From: Myroides pelagicus
Lineage (GTDB): Bacteria > Bacteroidota > Bacteroidia > Flavobacteriales > Flavobacteriaceae
NCBI RefSeq assembly: GCF_009711055.1
Contig: NZ_WMJY01000009.1
Span: 47,263 to 111,262 of the forward strand
Reading direction: 5' to 3'
Length of the DNA stretch: 64,000 bases
This document shows positions 17,408-25,801 of the stretch, one piece after another. The first letter of the stretch is position 1; each line of letters begins with the position of its first letter. The notes beneath the pieces are model-generated. The model made no database searches, was not told the DNA's origin, and saw nothing but the letters and a program-made list of their open reading frames with translations. Position numbers and translations under genes: made by a program.

Positions 17408-17926
17408 ATGGAATTTAATATTAAAGAGTATATAAGAGATATCCAAGACTTCCCAAAGAAAGGGGTTGGATTTAAAGACATTACACCTTTACTAAACGAT
17501 CACCAAGCTACGGTACAAACCGTTAAAGCTCTAAAAACTTTGCTAGGGGATCAAAAGATAGATCGAGTAGTTGGAATGGAGAGTAGAGGATTTTTCTTTG
17601 GAACATTATTAGCTGCAGAGTTAGGTGTAGGATTTATTCCTGTGCGCAAACCAGGTAAGCTCCCTTTTGATAAGATTTCGGAAGAATACGCACTTGAATA
17701 TGGTACTGATATCTTAGAGATGCACGCTGATGCAATTAAACCAGGTGAACGCATCCTCATTCACGATGATGTACTTGCTACAGGGGGGACAGCTGAAGCT
17801 GTCTGTAAACTAGTAGAACGTTTAGGAGGAGAAATTGTACAGTTAAACTTTCTAATGGAATTATCCTTCCTACACGGCAGAGACAGGCTAAAAAACTATG
17901 AAGTAAAAAGTTTAGTAAGTTATTAA
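17408..17926 (+). CDS. apt: Adenine phosphoribosyltransferase
   Basis: Apt makes AMP from adenine and PRPP. The 172 residues carry IRDIQDFPKKGVGFKDITPLL, MESRGFFFG and the PRPP-binding ILIHDDVLATGGTAEAV. VRKPGKLPF is the usual flexible loop. It is followed by a terminator. Confidence 0.96.
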   Translation: MEFNIKEYIRDIQDFPKKGVGFKDITPLLNDHQATVQTVKALKTLLGDQKIDRVVGMESRGFFFGTLLAAELGVGFIPVRKPGKLPFDKISEEYALEYGTDILEMHADAIKPGERILIHDDVLATGGTAEAVCKLVERLGGEIVQLNFLMELSFLHGRDRLKNYEVKSLVSY

Positions 17927-17957
17927 GCATAAACCTTTATTTTTCAAAATATTATAA

Positions 17958-17988
17958 ATGAATCTCCGTTTGAGGTTCATTTTTTTTG
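17958..17988 (+). terminator. Terminator after apt
   Basis: ATGAATCTC pairs with GAGGTTCAT around CGTTT, followed by eight T residues. Confidence 0.85.
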
Positions 17989-18062
17989 TACTCTAGCATA
18001 TCTTTCTATACATCATTACCTTGCCAGGAGATAAACGCTAATGTCTGTTTATTTAATGCCAT

Positions 18063-18091
18063 AAAATAGGCTATTTTTGACACTAAATAAC
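18063..18091 (+). promoter_or_regulatory. purD-promoter-like block with no gene behind it
   Basis: AAAATAGGCTATTTTTGAC and TAAATAAC repeat the purD promoter block (12340-12370), including TATTTTTG at 18072-18079. No open frame follows; the next structured sequence is the 103-nt repeat at 18176. Confidence 0.45.
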
Positions 18092-18175
18092 TAGTCTGAT
18101 ACAAAATGGGAAAACAATTTTCTTTGAAAACTAAATACCTTATTTTGACTCTTAGAAATTCCCAAAAAACAATAT

Positions 18176-18278
18176 TTGTTGCCAAGCTATAGCTATACTT
18201 GCAGAATAGGTGCAGTTTACGAGCCCAGGATTACTTCCTTGGCAAGCAAAGTGCACGCATACTGCACGTATAGGTCAA
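18176..18278 (+). repeat. 103-nt structured element, copy A
   Basis: This element has the same length and the same order of identical blocks as 41097-41199. The blocks are TTGTTGCCAAGC, 23 variable bases, TGCAGTTTACG, one base, GCCCAG, 5 variable bases, CTTCCTTGGCAAG, 14 variable bases, and ACTGCACGTATAGGTCAA. TTGCCAAG (18179-18186) pairs with CTTGGCAA (18238-18245). TGCAGT in the loop (18211-18216) pairs with ACTGCA (18261-18266) outside it, which gives an H-type pseudoknot. Similarity stops abruptly at both ends. It could be a small RNA gene or a palindromic mobile element. Confidence 0.75.
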
Positions 18279-18566
18279 GAGAGCATGGTAAAATAATGTC
18301 AGTAAGCAGATGATTAGTTGCAGTAACCTGAACAATTTCACAAAACAATGCTGACTAAAGCATTCGATAAGACGTATGAGTTTCTGTTTGAGATAATAAA
18401 GGGACAAGTTAGTATTTTTCTAAGGAAAAAAACGTAGAACTGCCTTTTAAAAACATACATATCAAGTAGTTATGTTTTATGAATAACAATTTGTCTTTTC
18501 ACTAAATCATATTTATGATATTAAACAAAGATAACTATTAGATTCTTCAATTATTTAAAAAAAAAC
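18279..18566. other. Gene-free AT-rich stretch
   Basis: No open frame, hairpin terminator or repeat that I can support is present between the 103-nt element and the arginine promoter. Confidence 0.5.
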
Positions 18567-18598
18567 TTGTATAATCAAAAAATTATTACAAACCTTTG
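18567..18598 (+). promoter_or_regulatory. Promoter of the arginine leader/operon
   Basis: TTG (18567-18569) is followed after 21 bases by AACCTTTG (18591-18598), which matches TAnnTTTG at 7 of the 8 positions. This is the standard Bacteroidota spacing. Transcription should begin about 18603-18606, just before the leader peptide. Confidence 0.6.
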
Positions 18599-18626
18599 TA
18601 CTTCCAACTAAAGGAAAATAAATACA

Positions 18627-18734
18627 ATGCAGAAAACAATAACATATATCACTAAAAATATGTACAGCAACACACATCAGGTTGCTGAGGTTTTCTATGT
18701 GTTGAACTCGCGGACTCCCCGGTCGCGGGCTTAA
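18627..18734 (+). CDS. Candidate arginine leader peptide (35 aa)
   Basis: A short frame with an upstream AAGGAAAA ends in VLNSRTPRSRA. Three of its last seven codons are arginine, all CGG, a codon hardly used elsewhere in this AT-rich window. It sits between a good promoter and the arginine operon, and its arginine codons lie in a GC-rich hairpin (CTCGCG at 18707-18712 with CGCGGG at 18724-18729). The arrangement is that of an attenuation leader that senses Arg-tRNA. The peptide is probably not functional as a protein. The role is inference from position and codon content. Confidence 0.65.
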   Translation: MQKTITYITKNMYSNTHQVAEVFYVLNSRTPRSRA

Positions 18735-18752
18735 TTTTTTAAGCTAATTTTT
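18729..18752 (+). terminator. Possible attenuator hairpin before the arginine operon
   Basis: GCTTAA (18729-18734) pairs with TTAAGC (18739-18744), followed by TAATTTTT. It overlaps the leader stop codon and shares G18729 with the GC-rich hairpin, so the two are partly exclusive. Upstream, AGCAAC/GTTGCT (18666/18681) and ACACAT/ATGTGT (18672/18697) are also mutually exclusive. The stem is short and AT-rich, so confidence is limited. Confidence 0.45.
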
Positions 18753-18892
18753 AGATTAATGCTAAACTTGGCATTATATCTGTTTATATATAATCGATTT
18801 TTTTAACGTTATTCAATTAACCTAAGGCAACCTTGTATACAAGAATTACATCTGTGCTTTTGGCTATTTGATTTTAATTCTTTGTTTTTGAA

Positions 18893-19573
18893 ATGAATTC
18901 AAATCAATTTATTGTGATACCTGCAAATGAAACACATGTAGGATACGCAGAACAAATTTGCGAAGAAATGGCTCAGTCAGCGAAAGCTAGAGGGACTGGT
19001 ATAGCTAGACGTAAGCCAGAGTATGTTGCAAACAAAATGGTTGAAGGAAAAGCTGTTATAGCTTTACATATAGATGGACGATGGGCTGGGTTTTGTTATA
19101 TAGAAACTTGGAGTCATGAGGATTACGTTGCCAATTCAGGCTTAATCGTCAATCCAGAATTCAGACAATTTGGGCTAGCAAAAACTATCAAAAAACGCAT
19201 TTTTGAACTATCTAGAAAGAAATATCCTAGTGCGAAAATTTTTGGACTTACAACAGGATTTGCTGTTATGAAAATAAACTCTGAATTGGGTTATGAACCA
19301 GTACCTTACTCTGAACTTACACAAGATGAAAGCTTTTGGAAAGGCTGTGAAAGCTGTATCAACTTTCAAATCTTACAAAGTAAAGACAAGAAAAACTGTC
19401 TGTGTACAGCCATGTTGTGGAATCCTATCGTTAAAGAGAAAGAACTTCGCGCAAAAATTGACCAAAGAACAAAAGCTAAAGAGCGTTTAAAAAATATGCA
19501 GAAAAAAAATTCGCTTTTAAAACGCCTACAAATCCAAATCAAGAAAACAGTTAAAAAGACAACTTTATTTTAA
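18893..19573 (+). CDS. GNAT N-acetyltransferase, likely N-acetylglutamate synthase-type
   Basis: The 226 residues form a GNAT domain. The acetyl-CoA-binding segment is seen around VNPEFRQFGLAKTIKKRIFE (about residues 83-102), followed by a cysteine-bearing part (CESCINFQ, NCLC) and a lysine-rich tail. As first gene of the arginine operon it probably acetylates glutamate (the ArgA role), because no argA or argJ is present in the operon. The argG frame follows within 14 bases. The assignment comes from context; the fold itself is clear. Confidence 0.8.
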   Translation: MNSNQFIVIPANETHVGYAEQICEEMAQSAKARGTGIARRKPEYVANKMVEGKAVIALHIDGRWAGFCYIETWSHEDYVANSGLIVNPEFRQFGLAKTIKKRIFELSRKKYPSAKIFGLTTGFAVMKINSELGYEPVPYSELTQDESFWKGCESCINFQILQSKDKKNCLCTAMLWNPIVKEKELRAKIDQRTKAKERLKNMQKKNSLLKRLQIQIKKTVKKTTLF

Positions 19574-19586
19574 AAAATTGACCAAA

Positions 19587-20786
19587 ATGAATAATAAGAA
19601 AATAGTACTAGCATTTAGCGGAGGTTTAGACACTAGCTTCTGTGTAATATATTTAAAAGAAGAATTAGGATATGAGGTTCACTCTGTAGTTGTAAACACA
19701 GGAGGATTTGATGCTGAGGAAATAAAAATAATTGAAGAAAAAGCTTATGCTTTAGGTGTAGCATCGCACACGACTATAGACGAAACTGATGATTACTATA
19801 ACGATAGCGTTAAGTACCTGATATTTGGTAACGTGTTAAAGAATGCCACTTACCCATTATCTGTTAGTGCAGAACGTGTATGTCAGGCAACTGCTATTGC
19901 AAACTATGCAAAGAAAATAGGAGCACAAGCAGTGGCTCATGGTAGTACTGGAGCTGGGAATGACCAAGTTCGTTTTGACATGATCTTCAATATCTTAGTG
20001 CCTAATGTAGAAATTATTACTCCTATTAGAGACTTGAAATTAAGTAGAGAAGAAGAGATTGCATTTTTACAAAAACACGGCGTAGAGATTAACGCTGAAA
20101 AAGCAAAATATTCGATTAACAAAGGGCTATGGGGAACTTCGGTAGGAGGAAAAGAGACTTTAACTTCTCATCAGTATTTACCTGAAGAAGCATGGCCTAC
20201 GCCAATCACTAAATCAACTTCTGAGACAATTGAAATAACTTTTGAAAAGGGTGAACCAGTGGCGTTAAATGGTAAAAAATTAAAACCTACTGAGGTAATC
20301 CAGCAGCTTCAAGACATGGCTCAACCATTTGGAATTGGAAGAGATATCCATGTAGGTGATACAATCATTGGTATCAAGGGAAGAGTAGGATTTGAGGCAG
20401 CAGGACCAATTATCTTAGTGAAAGCACACCATACGTTGGAAAAACACACGTTAACTAAGTGGCAATTAAGCTGGAAAGAGCAGTTAGCTTCTTTCTATGG
20501 AAATTACCTTCACGAAGGTCAATTTCACGATCCAGTGATGAGAGATATGGAAGCATTCTTATCAAGTACACAACAAACAGTAAGCGGGAAGGTAATTGTA
20601 GAGTTGCATCCACATCGTTTTGTAGTGATTGGAATAGAGTCAGAACACGATCTAATGTCTAACAAGTTTGGTAGCTACGGAGAAATGAACAATGCTTGGA
20701 CAGGGGAAGATGTAAAAGGATTCTCTAAGATATTTGGAAACCAAGTAATGATTTGGCACAAAGTAAATAACCAAGACCAAGAATAA
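19587..20786 (+). CDS. argG: Argininosuccinate synthase
   Basis: ArgG condenses citrulline and aspartate with ATP. The N-terminal ATP-pyrophosphatase loop AFSGGLDTSF, the citrulline/aspartate-binding segment with AHGSTGAGNDQVRFD, and NKGLWGTSVGGKE are all present. The frame can be opened at a TTG at 19578, but the ATG at 19587 puts MNNKKIVLAFSGG at the expected N-terminus, giving 399 residues. argC starts 1 base after the stop, so the two are tightly coupled. Confidence 0.95.
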   Translation: MNNKKIVLAFSGGLDTSFCVIYLKEELGYEVHSVVVNTGGFDAEEIKIIEEKAYALGVASHTTIDETDDYYNDSVKYLIFGNVLKNATYPLSVSAERVCQATAIANYAKKIGAQAVAHGSTGAGNDQVRFDMIFNILVPNVEIITPIRDLKLSREEEIAFLQKHGVEINAEKAKYSINKGLWGTSVGGKETLTSHQYLPEEAWPTPITKSTSETIEITFEKGEPVALNGKKLKPTEVIQQLQDMAQPFGIGRDIHVGDTIIGIKGRVGFEAAGPIILVKAHHTLEKHTLTKWQLSWKEQLASFYGNYLHEGQFHDPVMRDMEAFLSSTQQTVSGKVIVELHPHRFVVIGIESEHDLMSNKFGSYGEMNNAWTGEDVKGFSKIFGNQVMIWHKVNNQDQE

Positions 20787-20787
20787 T

Positions 20788-21759
20788 ATGCAAACAATTA
20801 AAGCAGGAATAGTAGGTGGAGCAGGTTACACTGGAGGAGAGTTGTTGAGACTTCTACTACCTCATCCAGCAGTAAAGATTGCTTTTGTACACTCGAACAG
20901 CAGTGCTGGTAAGCCTGTTTATGAAGTACATACAGATTTGTTTGGCGATACAGACCTACAGTTTAGTGCGACGTTAGACCAAGATATTGATGTGTTATTT
21001 TTGTGTATGGGTCATGGTGATTCTAAAGTGTTTTTGGCAGAACATGAGATAAACAGTGAGATTAAGATCATAGACTTAAGCCAAGATTTTCGTTTAAAAG
21101 AGACAGCAGGAAAGTTTGTTTATGGCTTGCCAGAACTAAATAGAGAGCAGATTAAGAAAGCACATTATATAGCCAATCCTGGTTGTTTTGCTACAGCACT
21201 ACAGTTAGCATTATTGCCAATGGCAAGTATAGGACAGTTGGCAGATGCTATCTACATCAATGCCTTAACAGGATCTACTGGAGCGGGACAGAGTTTATCT
21301 ACTACTTCTCACTTTAGTTGGAGAGCAAATAACATCTCGGTGTACAAAGCATTTACACACCAACACTTGAATGAGATAGGAGAGAGCTTAACGCAGCTAC
21401 AACCTGGATATGCAAAGAACATTAAGTTTATACCAGAGCGTGGCGACTTTAGCAGAGGAATATTTGCAAGTGTAATGTTTGAATCGACTTTGACAGAAGA
21501 AGAGCTTTATGCATTATACACTAATTACTACGCTTCGCACCCTTTTACACATATAAGCAAAAAGGGGATAGACTTAAAACAAGTTGTGAATACTAATAAA
21601 TGTCTTGTGTCTATCGTAAAAGACGGAAATGATGTGCTGGTAACAAGTGCAATAGACAACTTGCTTAAAGGGGCAAGTGGACAGGCAGTCCAAAATATGA
21701 ACTTGCTATTCGGATTGGACGAAAAAATAGGTTTACAACTGAAAGCTTCAGCTTTCTAA
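20788..21759 (+). CDS. argC: N-acetyl-gamma-glutamyl-phosphate reductase
   Basis: ArgC reduces N-acetylglutamyl phosphate to the semialdehyde with NADPH. The 323 residues carry the nucleotide-binding GIVGGAGYTGGELLRLL and the active-site ANPGCFATALQ with its cysteine. LTGSTGAGQ and the C-terminal histidine segment FIPERGDFSRGI follow. Its neighbours argG and argD are 1 and 12 bases away. Confidence 0.96.
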   Translation: MQTIKAGIVGGAGYTGGELLRLLLPHPAVKIAFVHSNSSAGKPVYEVHTDLFGDTDLQFSATLDQDIDVLFLCMGHGDSKVFLAEHEINSEIKIIDLSQDFRLKETAGKFVYGLPELNREQIKKAHYIANPGCFATALQLALLPMASIGQLADAIYINALTGSTGAGQSLSTTSHFSWRANNISVYKAFTHQHLNEIGESLTQLQPGYAKNIKFIPERGDFSRGIFASVMFESTLTEEELYALYTNYYASHPFTHISKKGIDLKQVVNTNKCLVSIVKDGNDVLVTSAIDNLLKGASGQAVQNMNLLFGLDEKIGLQLKASAF

Positions 21760-21771
21760 CAAAAGAGTATT

Positions 21772-22911
21772 ATGATGAAATTATATGATGTTTACCCGCT
21801 TAACCCTATCGAAATCGTAAAGGGAATAGGGAGTAAGGTATACGACAACAACGGTCAAGAGTATTTGGATTTATATGGAGGTCACGCTGTAATCTCTATC
21901 GGTCATACTCATCCGCACTATGTGACGAGATTAAAAGACCAATTAGACAAAATCGGATTCTATTCTAATTCAATACAGATACCTCAACAAGAGCAATTAG
22001 CTACATTATTAGGAGAGGTAGCAGGGATAAATGATTACCAACTATTCTTGTGTAATTCTGGAGCAGAAGCAAATGAAAATGCTCTAAAACTTGCTTCTTT
22101 TTACAATGGTAAAAAGAAAGTAATCGCTTTTGACAAAGCTTTTCACGGAAGAACATCACTTGCAGTTTCTGCTACTGATAACCCAAAGATTGTTGCTCCA
22201 GTTAACCAAACAGATAATATTGTATTCTTACCTTTTAATGATGAAGAAGCATTAGAAAAAGCCTTTACTTCTTATGGAAATGAGGTAACAGCTGTAATTA
22301 TTGAGGGAATACAAGGAGTAGGGGGAATACAAGTGGCCACTGATAGTTTCTTAGCAAAAATAAGAACACTGACTACACAGTATGGTGCAGTATTTATTGC
22401 AGATGAGGTACAGTGTGGATATGGACGTACAGGATCGTTCTATGCTGTAAACGACGGTGGAGTACAGGCAGATATATATACTATGGCTAAAGGAATGGGG
22501 AACGGATTTCCTATTGGAGCAATTGCTATTGGAGAGCAGTTTACACCTTGGCATGGACAGTTGGGAACTACTTTTGGTGGAAATCACCTAGCATGTGCAG
22601 CGGCATTGTCTGTCTTGGAAGTGATGAAACAAGATAACCTAATGGCTCATACGGCTCAGATAGGAAATTATCTAATCAACGAGTTAAAGAAATTAGACAA
22701 AATACAGGAAGTAAGAGGAAAGGGATTGATGATCGGTATAGACCTTGCTCCTGAGTTAAAGGATGTACGTAAAGACCTTTTAATAAAAGACCACATCTTC
22801 ACGGGAACTGCAAGTCCTAACGTAATTCGGTTGTTGCCAGCATTAAATCTAAGTCAAGCAGATGCAGATTTATTCTTAGACAAATTCAGCAACAGATTAC
22901 AACAATTTTAA
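21772..22911 (+). CDS. argD: N-acylornithine aminotransferase
   Basis: This PLP-dependent class III aminotransferase makes N-acyl-ornithine from the semialdehyde and glutamate. The 379 residues show LFLCNSGAEANENALKLA, AFHGRTSLA, the PLP-binding FIADEVQCGYGRTG and the lysine segment YTMAKGMGNGFPIGA. The start could be either of two adjacent ATGs (21772 or 21775). Given the downstream carbamoyltransferase type, the substrate may be N-acetyl- or N-succinyl-ornithine semialdehyde. Confidence 0.94.
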   Translation: MMKLYDVYPLNPIEIVKGIGSKVYDNNGQEYLDLYGGHAVISIGHTHPHYVTRLKDQLDKIGFYSNSIQIPQQEQLATLLGEVAGINDYQLFLCNSGAEANENALKLASFYNGKKKVIAFDKAFHGRTSLAVSATDNPKIVAPVNQTDNIVFLPFNDEEALEKAFTSYGNEVTAVIIEGIQGVGGIQVATDSFLAKIRTLTTQYGAVFIADEVQCGYGRTGSFYAVNDGGVQADIYTMAKGMGNGFPIGAIAIGEQFTPWHGQLGTTFGGNHLACAAALSVLEVMKQDNLMAHTAQIGNYLINELKKLDKIQEVRGKGLMIGIDLAPELKDVRKDLLIKDHIFTGTASPNVIRLLPALNLSQADADLFLDKFSNRLQQF

Positions 22912-22924
22912 ATTCGATTAAACA

Positions 22925-23923
22925 ATGAAACAATTTTTTTCCGTTAACGATATATCATCTCTATCTCAAGCAGTACAGAGTGCATTAACATCTAAAAAGA
23001 GTCCTTTTGTAGATGAGGCTCTTGGTAAACACAAAACAATCGGTTTAGTATTCTTAAATCCAAGTTTGCGTACAAGGATGAGTACTCAAAAAGCTGCTAT
23101 GAACTTAGGGATGAATGTGATGGTGATGAATATGACATCAGACGGTTGGGCTTTAGAGACTAAAGACGGCGTAGTGATGGACGGAAATACAGCAGAGCAT
23201 ATAAAAGAGGCAGCTGCTGTGATGGGAGAGTATTGCGATATCTTAGGATTGCGTTCTTTTCCAGGATTAAAAGATGCAGAGGAGGATTATAGTGAAGAGC
23301 TGTTTAGCAAGTTTGCTAAATATTGTGGAAAGTCTGTAGTGAGTTTAGAGAGTGCTACAAGACACCCTTTGCAGAGCTTTACAGACTTGATTACAATCGT
23401 AGAACACTTTGACTATCAATACGACGATGCACAACAAAAGTTAGTACCTCAAGGTAAAAAACCAAAAGTAGTATTGACATGGGCACCACACGTTAAGGCA
23501 TTGCCACAAGCAGTACCAAACTCTTTTGCAGAGTGGATGTGTAGAGCGCAAGAAGAAGGATTAGTTGACTTCGTAGTTACTCACCCAGAAGGGTATGCAC
23601 TAAAAGAAGAATTTACTAATGGTGCAACAATTACAACTAATCAAGAGGAGGCTTTAGCAGATGCAGACTTTGTGTATGTAAAAAACTGGTCGAGCTATGA
23701 GAACTACGGACAGATTACTTGTACTGATAAGTCTTGGATGCTTACTTTGGATAAATTAGAAGTGACTAACGAGGCTAAAGTAATGCACTGTTTGCCTGTG
23801 AGACGTGATTTAGTAATCGCATCAGAAGTATTGGATAGTGAACACTCTATCGTGATACAAGAAGCAGGAAACAGAGTATGGGCAGCCCAGGCTGTATTAA
23901 AAGAAATGCTAAAAAACCAATAG
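22925..23923 (+). CDS. argF': N-acetyl/N-succinyl-ornithine carbamoyltransferase
   Basis: This is the Bacteroidota-type transcarbamylase that acts on N-acylated ornithine rather than ornithine. The 332 residues carry the carbamoyl-phosphate motif NPSLRTRMST, the family-specific ATRHPLQSFTDL, and HCLPVRRDLVI where ordinary OTCases have HCLP. In the acetyl/succinyl specificity loop (GNTAEHI, around residue 90), memory says Bacteroides SOTCase has Pro and Xanthomonas AOTCase has Glu. This protein has Ala, so the natural acyl group is open. argE downstream would then remove the acyl group. Confidence 0.93.
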   Translation: MKQFFSVNDISSLSQAVQSALTSKKSPFVDEALGKHKTIGLVFLNPSLRTRMSTQKAAMNLGMNVMVMNMTSDGWALETKDGVVMDGNTAEHIKEAAAVMGEYCDILGLRSFPGLKDAEEDYSEELFSKFAKYCGKSVVSLESATRHPLQSFTDLITIVEHFDYQYDDAQQKLVPQGKKPKVVLTWAPHVKALPQAVPNSFAEWMCRAQEEGLVDFVVTHPEGYALKEEFTNGATITTNQEEALADADFVYVKNWSSYENYGQITCTDKSWMLTLDKLEVTNEAKVMHCLPVRRDLVIASEVLDSEHSIVIQEAGNRVWAAQAVLKEMLKNQ

Positions 23924-23926
23924 ATT

Positions 23927-24706
23927 ATGCAAAGCCTTACAGTTATTAAAATAGGTGGTAATATCGTAGATGACGAGTTGTCTTTACAAGCTTTTTTAGA
24001 TACTTACGCAAGAATAGAAGGACCTAAGGTCTTAGTACACGGTGGAGGTAAATTAGCTACTCGTATAGCTACTCAGTTGGGAATAGAGACTCAGATGGTC
24101 AATGGACGTCGTATTACTGACGAAGCGATGTTGCCAATAGCTGTAATGGTGTATGCTGGATTAATCAACAAACAGATTACAGCACAACTTCAGAAAAGAA
24201 GGTGTGATGCAATAGGAATCTCAGGAGCAGATGCTCAGCTAATACAAAGTCATAAACGACCTACGAAACCAATAGATTATGGATATGTAGGTGATTTTGA
24301 GGCAAGCGATGTAAATGTAGTTCGATTAAAACAATTAGTAGAGATAGGACTAAGCCCTGTGTTCTCTGCAATTACGGCGGATAAGGAAGGCCAATTACTA
24401 AACACAAATGCAGATACCATAGCGTCCAACGTTGCAGTAGCTCTGGCAACAGAATATAAAGTAGCCTTGATCTATTGCTTTGAACGCAAAGGTGTTTTGC
24501 AGGACATTAACAACGAGGACTCTGTGATTAGCACTATTAATCGAGAAAACTTTACACAACTAAAAGAACAGGGAGTGATAGCAGATGGTATGTTGCCAAA
24601 GATAGAGAATGCGTTGGCTGCTATCGACCAAGGTGTGAATAGAGTATGTATTAAGAAAGCAGAGGATTTATTAAATGAAAAAGAGGGTACAACTATTCAA
24701 CTATAA
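23927..24706 (+). CDS. argB: N-acetylglutamate kinase
   Basis: ArgB phosphorylates N-acetyl(acyl)glutamate. The 259 residues of the amino-acid kinase fold show VIKIGGNIVDD, VHGGGKLATRI, NGRRITDEAM, SGADAQLIQ and the NTNADTIASNVA and GMLPKIENAL segments. It starts 3 bases after the carbamoyltransferase stop. There is no N-terminal extension of the type linked to arginine feedback in hexameric kinases. Confidence 0.95.
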   Translation: MQSLTVIKIGGNIVDDELSLQAFLDTYARIEGPKVLVHGGGKLATRIATQLGIETQMVNGRRITDEAMLPIAVMVYAGLINKQITAQLQKRRCDAIGISGADAQLIQSHKRPTKPIDYGYVGDFEASDVNVVRLKQLVEIGLSPVFSAITADKEGQLLNTNADTIASNVAVALATEYKVALIYCFERKGVLQDINNEDSVISTINRENFTQLKEQGVIADGMLPKIENALAAIDQGVNRVCIKKAEDLLNEKEGTTIQL

Positions 24707-24739
24707 CAAAGATAAAACACAACACTATAGAACATAGAT

Positions 24740-25798
24740 ATGAAAGATATCCTAACGCAAGAGGCTATTGCTTTATTAGAAAGCTTAATTGCTTCCCCTT
24801 CATTTAGCAAAGAAGAACACCTTACATCAGATTTAATCGCTACTTATTTAGAGTCACAGGGAGTGGCTATACACCGCGAGCTATTCAATGTATGGGCTTT
24901 TAATAAACACTATGATCCAAGTAAGCCTACTATTCTGTTGAATTCGCATCACGATACTGTGAGACCGAATAAGGATTATACACGTGATCCTTTTACACCA
25001 GCGATTATAGATGGCAAGCTTTTTGGATTAGGAAGTAATGATGCAGGAGGATGTTTGGTATCGCTTATTGCTACATTTCTTTACTTCTACAACAAGGAGG
25101 GAATGAAGTATAACTTCTGTATTGCTGCAACAGCAGAGGAAGAGATCTCTGGGCACAATGGATTAGAATATGTAATTCCTAAGTTGGGAGAGTTAGAATT
25201 CGCTATTGTAGGTGAGCCTACACAAATGCACTTAGCTGTTGCAGAAAGAGGACTAATGGTTCTTGACTGTGTAGCTAAAGGACGTTCAGGGCACGCAGCG
25301 CGTAATGAAGGCGACAATGCGATATTTAAAGCAATCAAAGATATAGAGTGGTTTAATACGTATCAGTTTCCTAAGGTATCGGAAGAATTTGGACCTATTA
25401 AGATGAGTGTAACGATGATTAATGCAGGTACACAACACAATGTAGTTCCTTCAACTTGCGACTTTGTGGTAGATATACGTGTGACAGATGCGTACACTAA
25501 CGAAGAGGTATTGGAGGTAGTAAAAGAGCACGTAGACTGTGAGGTTCATGCACGTTCTACTCGATTAAAACCTTCGTCTATTGCAAAAGATCACCCTATC
25601 GTACAGGCAGGGATAGCCTTAGGGAGAGAAACGTACGGATCGCCTACGACAAGTGATCAAGCACTGTTAAGTATTCCATCGCTTAAGTGTGGACCTGGCG
25701 ACTCAGCTCGCTCACATACAGCAGACGAATTTGTCTATGTAGAGGAGATTAAAGAGGGGATAGCCTTGTATATAGAGATGTTAACGCAAATTGTGTAG
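24740..25798 (+). CDS. argE: M20-family N-acylornithine/N-acylcitrulline deacylase
   Basis: ArgE-type metallopeptidases remove the acyl group. With an N-acylornithine carbamoyltransferase in the pathway the likely substrate is N-acylcitrulline. The 352 residues contain metal-binding NSHHDTVRPN, the catalytic ATAEEEISG, GEPTQMHLAVAERG, the dimerisation-domain GRSGHAA and the last metal ligand region SHTADEFV. It lies 33 bases after argB and 3 before argH. Confidence 0.9.
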   Translation: MKDILTQEAIALLESLIASPSFSKEEHLTSDLIATYLESQGVAIHRELFNVWAFNKHYDPSKPTILLNSHHDTVRPNKDYTRDPFTPAIIDGKLFGLGSNDAGGCLVSLIATFLYFYNKEGMKYNFCIAATAEEEISGHNGLEYVIPKLGELEFAIVGEPTQMHLAVAERGLMVLDCVAKGRSGHAARNEGDNAIFKAIKDIEWFNTYQFPKVSEEFGPIKMSVTMINAGTQHNVVPSTCDFVVDIRVTDAYTNEEVLEVVKEHVDCEVHARSTRLKPSSIAKDHPIVQAGIALGRETYGSPTTSDQALLSIPSLKCGPGDSARSHTADEFVYVEEIKEGIALYIEMLTQIV

Positions 25799-25801
25799 CA
25801 A

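Noticed and set aside
19578..19586. TTG start for argG
   Set aside because: The ATG at 19587 gives the conserved N-terminus; the extra three residues are not needed.
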